26,808 bases of DNA from Mesostigma viride. Taxonomy: Eukaryota > Streptophyta > Mesostigmatophyceae > Mesostigmatales > Mesostigmataceae. Shown in pieces: positions 17,501 through 26,808 of the stretch. Made by a program: the position numbers and the translations under genes. How positions within the stretch are numbered: the stretch's first letter is position 1; the number at the start of each line of letters is the position of its first letter. The notes under the pieces were generated by a model. That model ran no database searches. It worked only from the letters and a program-made list of their open reading frames with translations, and was not told the origin of the DNA. Location: the NCBI GenBank assembly GCA_009746045.1, contig RPFO01001065.1:64001-90808 (forward strand), given 5' to 3'.

Positions 17501-20500
17501 GGGCTCCAGATTTAAATGCAACGTGCGGTTTGAGGCAGGGGAAAACATGCGTGGACGATAGGAATTATAGCACCGGCGGGCTTCAAAGTGCCGGACGGCA
17601 GGCGGTACCACCATTCCGTGGCAGCTTGGCCCAGTTTGCTACCGGCTGGCACACGTTTTCAGTGAATTTTGGGCTCCAGATTTAAATGCAACGTGCGGTT
17701 TGAGGCAGGGGAAAACATGCGTGGACGATAGGAATTATAGCACCGGCGGGCTTCAAAGTGCCGGACGGCAGGCGGTACCACCATTCCGTGGCAGCTTGGC
17801 CCAGTTTGCTACCGGCTGGCACACGTTTTCAGTGAATTTTGGGCTCCAGATTTAAATGCAACGTGCGGTTTGAGGCAGGGGAAAACATGCGTGGACGATA
17901 GGAATTATAGCACCGGCGGGCTTCAAAGTGCCGGACGGCAGGCGGTACCACCATTCCGTGGCAGCTTGGCCCAGTTTGCTACCGGCTGGCACACGTTTTC
18001 AGTGAATTTTGGGCTCCAGATTTAAATGCAACGTGCGGTTTGAGGCAGGGGAAAACATGCGTGGACGATAGGAATTATAGCACCGGCGGGCTTCAAAGTG
18101 CCGGACGGCAGGCGGTACCACCATTCCGTGGCAGCTTGGCCCAGTTTGCTACCGGCTGGCACACGTTTTCAGTGAATTTTGGGCTCCAGATTTAAATGCA
18201 ACGTGCGGTTTGAGGCAGGGGAAAACATGCGTGGACGATAGGAATTATAGCACCGGCGGGCTTCAAAGTGCCGGACGGCAGGCGGTACCACCATTCCGTG
18301 GCAGCTTGGCCCAGTTTGCTACCGGCTGGCACACGTTTTCAGTGAATTTTGGGCTCCAGATTTAAATGCAACGTGCGGTTTGAGGCAGGGGAAAACATGC
18401 GTGGACGATAGGAATTATAGCACCGGCGGGCTTCAAAGTGCCGGACGGCAGGCGGTACCACCATTCCGTGGCAGCTTGGCCCAGTTTGCTACCGGCTGGC
18501 ACACGTTTTCAGTGAATTTTGGGCTCCAGATTTAAATGCAACGTGCGGTTTGAGGCAGGGGAAAACATGCGTGGACGATAGGAATTATAGCACCGGCGGG
18601 CTTCAAAGTGCCGGACGGCAGGCGGTACCACCATTCCGTGGCAGCTTGGCCCAGTTTGCTACCGGCTGGCACACGTTTTCAGTGAATTTTGGGCTCCAGA
18701 TTTAAATGCAACGTGCGGTTTGAGGCAGGGGAAAACATGCGTGGACGATAGGAATTATAGCACCGGCGGGCTTCAAAGTGCCGGACGGCAGGCGGTACCA
18801 CCATTCCGTGGCAGCTTGGCCCAGTTTGCTACCGGCTGGCACACGTTTTCAGTGAATTTTGGGCTCCAGATTTAAATGCAACGTGCGGTTTGAGGCAGGG
18901 GAAAACATGCGTGGACGATAGGAATTATAGCACCGGCGGGCTTCAAAGTGCCGGACGGCAGGCGGTACCACCATTCCGTGGCAGCTTGGCCCAGTTTGCT
19001 ACCGGCTGGCACACGTTTTCAGTGAATTTTGGGCTCCAGATTTAAATGCAACGTGCGGTTTGAGGCAGGGGAAAACATGCGTGGACGATAGGAATTATAG
19101 CACCGGCGGGCTTCAAAGTGCCGGACGGCAGGCGGTACCACCATTCCGTGGCAGCTTGGCCCAGTTTGCTACCGGCTGGCACACGTTTTCAGTGAATTTT
19201 GGGCTCCAGATTTAAATGCAACGTGCGGTTTGAGGCAGGGGAAAACATGCGTGGACGATAGGAATTATAGCACCGGCGGGCTTCAAAGTGCCGGACGGCA
19301 GGCGGTACCACCATTCCGTGGCAGCTTGGCCCAGTTTGCTACCGGCTGGCACACGTTTTCAGTGAATTTTGGGCTCCAGATTTAAATGCAACGTGCGGTT
19401 TGAGGCAGGGGAAAACATGCGTGGACGATAGGAATTATAGCACCGGCGGGCTTCAAAGTGCCGGACGGCAGGCGGTACCACCATTCCGTGGCAGCTTGGC
19501 CCAGTTTGCTACCGGCTGGCACACGTTTTCAGTGAATTTTGGGCTCCAGATTTAAATGCAACGTGCGGTTTGAGGCAGGGGAAAACATGCGTGGACGATA
19601 GGAATTATAGCACCGGCGGGCTTCAAAGTGCCGGACGGCAGGCGGTACCACCATTCCGTGGCAGCTTGGCCCAGTTTGCTACCGGCTGGCACACGTTTTC
19701 AGTGAATTTTGGGCTCCAGATTTAAATGCAACGTGCGGTTTGAGGCAGGGGAAAACATGCGTGGACGATAGGAATTATAGCACCGGCGGGCTTCAAAGTG
19801 CCGGACGGCAGGCGGTACCACCATTCCGTGGCAGCTTGGCCCAGTTTGCTACCGGCTGGCACACGTTTTCAGTGAATTTTGGGCTCCAGATTTAAATGCA
19901 ACGTGCGGTTTGAGGCAGGGGAAAACATGCGTGGACGATAGGAATTATAGCACCGGCGGGCTTCAAAGTGCCGGACGGCAGGCGGTACCACCATTCCGTG
20001 GCAGCTTGGCCCAGTTTGCTACCGGCTGGCACACGTTTTCAGTGAATTTTGGGCTCCAGATTTAAATGCAACGTGCGGTTTGAGGCAGGGGAAAACATGC
20101 GTGGACGATAGGAATTATAGCACCGGCGGGCTTCAAAGTGCCGGACGGCAGGCGGTACCACCATTCCGTGGCAGCTTGGCCCAGTTTGCTACCGGCTGGC
20201 ACACGTTTTCAGTGAATTTTGGGCTCCAGATTTAAATGCAACGTGCGGTTTGAGGCAGGGGAAAACATGCGTGGACGATAGGAATTATAGCACCGGCGGG
20301 CTTCAAAGTGCCGGACGGCAGGCGGTACCACCATTCCGTGGCAGCTTGGCCCAGTTTGCTACCGGCTGGCACACGTTTTCAGTGAATTTTGGGCTCCAGA
20401 TTTAAATGCAACGTGCGGTTTGAGGCAGGGGAAAACATGCGTGGACGATAGGAATTATAGCACCGGCGGGCTTCAAAGTGCCGGACGGCAGGCGGTACCA

Positions 20501-23500
20501 CCATTCCGTGGCAGCTTGGCCCAGTTTGCTACCGGCTGGCACACGTTTTCAGTGAATTTTGGGCTCCAGATTTAAATGCAACGTGCGGTTTGAGGCAGGG
20601 GAAAACATGCGTGGACGATAGGAATTATAGCACCGGCGGGCTTCAAAGTGCCGGACGGCAGGCGGTACCACCATTCCGTGGCAGCTTGGCCCAGTTTGCT
20701 ACCGGCTGGCACACGTTTTCAGTGAATTTTGGGCTCCAGATTTAAATGCAACGTGCGGTTTGAGGCAGGGGAAAACATGCGTGGACGATAGGAATTATAG
20801 CACCGGCGGGCTTCAAAGTGCCGGACGGCAGGCGGTACCACCATTCCGTGGCAGCTTGGCCCAGTTTGCTACCGGCTGGCACACGTTTTCAGTGAATTTT
20901 GGGCTCCAGATTTAAATGCAACGTGCGGTTTGAGGCAGGGGAAAACATGCGTGGACGATAGGAATTATAGCACCGGCGGGCTTCAAAGTGCCGGACGGCA
21001 GGCGGTACCACCATTCCGTGGCAGCTTGGCCCAGTTTGCTACCGGCTGGCACACGTTTTCAGTGAATTTTGGGCTCCAGATTTAAATGCAACGTGCGGTT
21101 TGAGGCAGGGGAAAACATGCGTGGACGATAGGAATTATAGCACCGGCGGGCTTCAAAGTGCCGGACGGCAGGCGGTACCACCATTCCGTGGCAGCTTGGC
21201 CCAGTTTGCTACCGGCTGGCACACGTTTTCAGTGAATTTTGGGCTCCAGATTTAAATGCAACGTGCGGTTTGAGGCAGGGGAAAACATGCGTGGACGATA
21301 GGAATTATAGCACCGGCGGGCTTCAAAGTGCCGGACGGCAGGCGGTACCACCATTCCGTGGCAGCTTGGCCCAGTTTGCTACCGGCTGGCACACGTTTTC
21401 AGTGAATTTTGGGCTCCAGATTTAAATGCAACGTGCGGTTTGAGGCAGGGGAAAACATGCGTGGACGATAGGAATTATAGCACCGGCGGGCTTCAAAGTG
21501 CCGGACGGCAGGCGGTACCACCATTCCGTGGCAGCTTGGCCCAGTTTGCTACCGGCTGGCACACGTTTTCAGTGAATTTTGGGCTCCAGATTTAAATGCA
21601 ACGTGCGGTTTGAGGCAGGGGAAAACATGCGTGGACGATAGGAATTATAGCACCGGCGGGCTTCAAAGTGCCGGACGGCAGGCGGTACCACCATTCCGTG
21701 GCAGCTTGGCCCAGTTTGCTACCGGCTGGCACACGTTTTCAGTGAATTTTGGGCTCCAGATTTAAATGCAACGTGCGGTTTGAGGCAGGGGAAAACATGC
21801 GTGGACGATAGGAATTATAGCACCGGCGGGCTTCAAAGTGCCGGACGGCAGGCGGTACCACCATTCCGTGGCAGCTTGGCCCAGTTTGCTACCGGCTGGC
21901 ACACGTTTTCAGTGAATTTTGGGCTCCAGATTTAAATGCAACGTGCGGTTTGAGGCAGGGGAAAACATGCGTGGACGATAGGAATTATAGCACCGGCGGG
22001 CTTCAAAGTGCCGGACGGCAGGCGGTACCACCATTCCGTGGCAGCTTGGCCCAGTTTGCTACCGGCTGGCACACGTTTTCAGTGAATTTTGGGCTCCAGA
22101 TTTAAATGCAACGTGCGGTTTGAGGCAGGGGAAAACATGCGTGGACGATAGGAATTATAGCACCGGCGGGCTTCAAAGTGCCGGACGGCAGGCGGTACCA
22201 CCATTCCGTGGCAGCTTGGCCCAGTTTGCTACCGGCTGGCACACGTTTTCAGTGAATTTTGGGCTCCAGATTTAAATGCAACGTGCGGTTTGAGGCAGGG
22301 GAAAACATGCGTGGACGATAGGAATTATAGCACCGGCGGGCTTCAAAGTGCCGGACGGCAGGCGGTACCACCATTCCGTGGCAGCTTGGCCCAGTTTGCT
22401 ACCGGCTGGCACACGTTTTCAGTGAATTTTGGGCTCCAGATTTAAATGCAACGTGCGGTTTGAGGCAGGGGAAAACATGCGTGGACGATAGGAATTATAG
22501 CACCGGCGGGCTTCAAAGTGCCGGACGGCAGGCGGTACCACCATTCCGTGGCAGCTTGGCCCAGTTTGCTACCGGCTGGCACACGTTTTCAGTGAATTTT
22601 GGGCTCCAGATTTAAATGCAACGTGCGGTTTGAGGCAGGGGAAAACATGCGTGGACGATAGGAATTATAGCACCGGCGGGCTTCAAAGTGCCGGACGGCA
22701 GGCGGTACCACCATTCCGTGGCAGCTTGGCCCAGTTTGCTACCGGCTGGCACACGTTTTCAGTGAATTTTGGGCTCCAGATTTAAATGCAACGTGCGGTT
22801 TGAGGCAGGGGAAAACATGCGTGGACGATAGGAATTATAGCACCGGCGGGCTTCAAAGTGCCGGACGGCAGGCGGTACCACCATTCCGTGGCAGCTTGGC
22901 CCAGTTTGCTACCGGCTGGCACACGTTTTCAGTGAATTTTGGGCTCCAGATTTAAATGCAACGTGCGGTTTGAGGCAGGGGAAAACATGCGTGGACGATA
23001 GGAATTATAGCACCGGCGGGCTTCAAAGTGCCGGACGGCAGGCGGTACCACCATTCCGTGGCAGCTTGGCCCAGTTTGCTACCGGCTGGCACACGTTTTC
23101 AGTGAATTTTGGGCTCCAGATTTAAATGCAACGTGCGGTTTGAGGCAGGGGAAAACATGCGTGGACGATAGGAATTATAGCACCGGCGGGCTTCAAAGTG
23201 CCGGACGGCAGGCGGTACCACCATTCCGTGGCAGCTTGGCCCAGTTTGCTACCGGCTGGCACACGTTTTCAGTGAATTTTGGGCTCCAGATTTAAATGCA
23301 ACGTGCGGTTTGAGGCAGGGGAAAACATGCGTGGACGATAGGAATTATAGCACCGGCGGGCTTCAAAGTGCCGGACGGCAGGCGGTACCACCATTCCGTG
23401 GCAGCTTGGCCCAGTTTGCTACCGGCTGGCACACGTTTTCAGTGAATTTTGGGCTCCAGATTTAAATGCAACGTGCGGTTTGAGGCAGGGGAAAACATGC

Positions 23501-26500
23501 GTGGACGATAGGAATTATAGCACCGGCGGGCTTCAAAGTGCCGGACGGCAGGCGGTACCACCATTCCGTGGCAGCTTGGCCCAGTTTGCTACCGGCTGGC
23601 ACACGTTTTCAGTGAATTTTGGGCTCCAGATTTAAATGCAACGTGCGGTTTGAGGCAGGGGAAAACATGCGTGGACGATAGGAATTATAGCACCGGCGGG
23701 CTTCAAAGTGCCGGACGGCAGGCGGTACCACCATTCCGTGGCAGCTTGGCCCAGTTTGCTACCGGCTGGCACACGTTTTCAGTGAATTTTGGGCTCCAGA
23801 TTTAAATGCAACGTGCGGTTTGAGGCAGGGGAAAACATGCGTGGACGATAGGAATTATAGCACCGGCGGGCTTCAAAGTGCCGGACGGCAGGCGGTACCA
23901 CCATTCCGTGGCAGCTTGGCCCAGTTTGCTACCGGCTGGCACACGTTTTCAGTGAATTTTGGGCTCCAGATTTAAATGCAACGTGCGGTTTGAGGCAGGG
24001 GAAAACATGCGTGGACGATAGGAATTATAGCACCGGCGGGCTTCAAAGTGCCGGACGGCAGGCGGTACCACCATTCCGTGGCAGCTTGGCCCAGTTTGCT
24101 ACCGGCTGGCACACGTTTTCAGTGAATTTTGGGCTCCAGATTTAAATGCAACGTGCGGTTTGAGGCAGGGGAAAACATGCGTGGACGATAGGAATTATAG
24201 CACCGGCGGGCTTCAAAGTGCCGGACGGCAGGCGGTACCACCATTCCGTGGCAGCTTGGCCCAGTTTGCTACCGGCTGGCACACGTTTTCAGTGAATTTT
24301 GGGCTCCAGATTTAAATGCAACGTGCGGTTTGAGGCAGGGGAAAACATGCGTGGACGATAGGAATTATAGCACCGGCGGGCTTCAAAGTGCCGGACGGCA
24401 GGCGGTACCACCATTCCGTGGCAGCTTGGCCCAGTTTGCTACCGGCTGGCACACGTTTTCAGTGAATTTTGGGCTCCAGATTTAAATGCAACGTGCGGTT
24501 TGAGGCAGGGGAAAACATGCGTGGACGATAGGAATTATAGCACCGGCGGGCTTCAAAGTGCCGGACGGCAGGCGGTACCACCATTCCGTGGCAGCTTGGC
24601 CCAGTTTGCTACCGGCTGGCACACGTTTTCAGTGAATTTTGGGCTCCAGATTTAAATGCAACGTGCGGTTTGAGGCAGGGGAAAACATGCGTGGACGATA
24701 GGAATTATAGCACCGGCGGGCTTCAAAGTGCCGGACGGCAGGCGGTACCACCATTCCGTGGCAGCTTGGCCCAGTTTGCTACCGGCTGGCACACGTTTTC
24801 AGTGAATTTTGGGCTCCAGATTTAAATGCAACGTGCGGTTTGAGGCAGGGGAAAACATGCGTGGACGATAGGAATTATAGCACCGGCGGGCTTCAAAGTG
24901 CCGGACGGCAGGCGGTACCACCATTCCGTGGCAGCTTGGCCCAGTTTGCTACCGGCTGGCACACGTTTTCAGTGAATTTTGGGCTCCAGATTTAAATGCA
25001 ACGTGCGGTTTGAGGCAGGGGAAAACATGCGTGGACGATAGGAATTATAGCACCGGCGGGCTTCAAAGTGCCGGACGGCAGGCGGTACCACCATTCCGTG
25101 GCAGCTTGGCCCAGTTTGCTACCGGCTGGCACACGTTTTCAGTGAATTTTGGGCTCCAGATTTAAATGCAACGTGCGGTTTGAGGCAGGGGAAAACATGC
25201 GTGGACGATAGGAATTATAGCACCGGCGGGCTTCAAAGTGCCGGACGGCAGGCGGTACCACCATTCCGTGGCAGCTTGGCCCAGTTTGCTACCGGCTGGC
25301 ACACGTTTTCAGTGAATTTTGGGCTCCAGATTTAAATGCAACGTGCGGTTTGAGGCAGGGGAAAACATGCGTGGACGATAGGAATTATAGCACCGGCGGG
25401 CTTCAAAGTGCCGGACGGCAGGCGGTACCACCATTCCGTGGCAGCTTGGCCCAGTTTGCTACCGGCTGGCACACGTTTTCAGTGAATTTTGGGCTCCAGA
25501 TTTAAATGCAACGTGCGGTTTGAGGCAGGGGAAAACATGCGTGGACGATAGGAATTATAGCACCGGCGGGCTTCAAAGTGCCGGACGGCAGGCGGTACCA
25601 CCATTCCGTGGCAGCTTGGCCCAGTTTGCTACCGGCTGGCACACGTTTTCAGTGAATTTTGGGCTCCAGATTTAAATGCAACGTGCGGTTTGAGGCAGGG
25701 GAAAACATGCGTGGACGATAGGAATTATAGCACCGGCGGGCTTCAAAGTGCCGGACGGCAGGCGGTACCACCATTCCGTGGCAGCTTGGCCCAGTTTGCT
25801 ACCGGCTGGCACACGTTTTCAGTGAATTTTGGGCTCCAGATTTAAATGCAACGTGCGGTTTGAGGCAGGGGAAAACATGCGTGGACGATAGGAATTATAG
25901 CACCGGCGGGCTTCAAAGTGCCGGACGGCAGGCGGTACCACCATTCCGTGGCAGCTTGGCCCAGTTTGCTACCGGCTGGCACACGTTTTCAGTGAATTTT
26001 GGGCTCCAGATTTAAATGCAACGTGCGGTTTGAGGCAGGGGAAAACATGCGTGGACGATAGGAATTATAGCACCGGCGGGCTTCAAAGTGCCGGACGGCA
26101 GGCGGTACCACCATTCCGTGGCAGCTTGGCCCAGTTTGCTACCGGCTGGCACACGTTTTCAGTGAATTTTGGGCTCCAGATTTAAATGCAACGTGCGGTT
26201 TGAGGCAGGGGAAAACATGCGTGGACGATAGGAATTATAGCACCGGCGGGCTTCAAAGTGCCGGACGGCAGGCGGTACCACCATTCCGTGGCAGCTTGGC
26301 CCAGTTTGCTACCGGCTGGCACACGTTTTCAGTGAATTTTGGGCTCCAGATTTAAATGCAACGTGCGGTTTGAGGCAGGGGAAAACATGCGTGGACGATA
26401 GGAATTATAGCACCGGCGGGCTTCAAAGTGCCGGACGGCAGGCGGTACCACCATTCCGTGGCAGCTTGGCCCAGTTTGCTACCGGCTGGCACACGTTTTC

Positions 26501-26808
26501 AGTGAATTTTGGGCTCCAGATTTAAATGCAACGTGCGGTTTGAGGCAGGGGAAAACATGCGTGGACGATAGGAATTATAGCACCGGCGGGCTTCAAAGTG
26601 CCGGACGGCAGGCGGTACCACCATTCCGTGGCAGCTTGGCCCAGTTTGCTACCGGCTGGCACACGTTTTCAGTGAATTTTGGGCTCCAGATTTAAATGCA
26701 ACGTGCGGTTTGAGGCAGGGGAAAACATGCGTGGACGATAGGAATTATAGCACCGGCGGGCTTCAAAGTGCCGGACGGCAGGCGGTACCACCATTCCGTG
26801 GCAGCTTG
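14516..26808 (+). repeat. 170-bp satellite array, right block (72 monomers and 53 bp)
   Basis: The same monomer, orientation and phase as the left block: 72 complete copies followed by positions 1-53 at the window edge, so the array continues beyond it. I saw no variant copy. No higher-order pattern exists, because all copies are alike. Nothing else lies within these 12.3 kb on either strand. Confidence 0.98.

Noticed and set aside
1151-26808. CENP-B box or telomeric repeats in or beside the satellite
   Set aside because: No match to the CENP-B consensus in the monomer on either strand, and no tandem TTAGGG-type sequence anywhere in the window.

Overview
The window contains no gene I can support. 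It is repeat DNA from a eukaryote, most likely a filamentous ascomycete fungus. That assignment is inferred from the CTAG-rich, moderately AT-rich texture of bases 1-1117 and from LTR-type termini (TGTTACG...CGTAACA and TGTCACG...GCGACA) common in fungal LTR elements. No marker gene confirms it. Every open frame is short and is explained by repeat structure.

Layout: (1) 1-1117 is single-copy flank with a few short inverted repeats and no convincing gene. (2) 1118-1150 is a 33-bp inverted repeat that looks like the two ends of an almost wholly deleted LTR. (3) 1151-9202 is a head-to-tail array of a 170-bp satellite: 47 complete monomers and the first part of a 48th. (4) 9203-14401 is a 5.2-kb insertion inside that 48th monomer, flanked by a 4-bp duplication (CAGT). 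(5) From 14402 the same satellite resumes in register, completes the interrupted monomer, and runs to the window end as 72 more complete monomers plus 53 bases. I saw no variation between monomers, except a 2-bp insertion in the monomer that received the element.

The 5.2-kb insertion is four head-to-tail units of 1447, 1137, 1484 and 1125 bp. Each starts TGTCACG and ends CGCGACA, and neighbours are separated by GC, which gives a perfect palindrome GACAGCTGTC at each internal junction. The 5' parts of units 1-3 look identical. Unit 4 is close for about 510 bp and then diverges strongly. Each unit has a TATA-like box on the + strand. Units 1 and 3 also carry an internal segment of 310-340 bp, absent from units 2 and 4, that ends in a G-rich polypurine run. 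TG...CA ends, the short target duplication, the TATA box and the polypurine run together suggest a non-autonomous LTR-type element, or a multi-LTR derivative, with no protein-coding capacity. No primer-binding site or retroelement protein was found.

The most interesting signal lies in the two internal segments. They have diverged in sequence but keep a series of stems at matching places, several with paired changes on both arms. These include four tandem ~33-nt modules, each able to form a TATA-downstream hairpin and, in unit 1, a geometry that fits an H-type pseudoknot. This suggests a transcribed, structured non-coding RNA carried by the element. It is inference from reading by eye and needs covariation statistics and RNA data.
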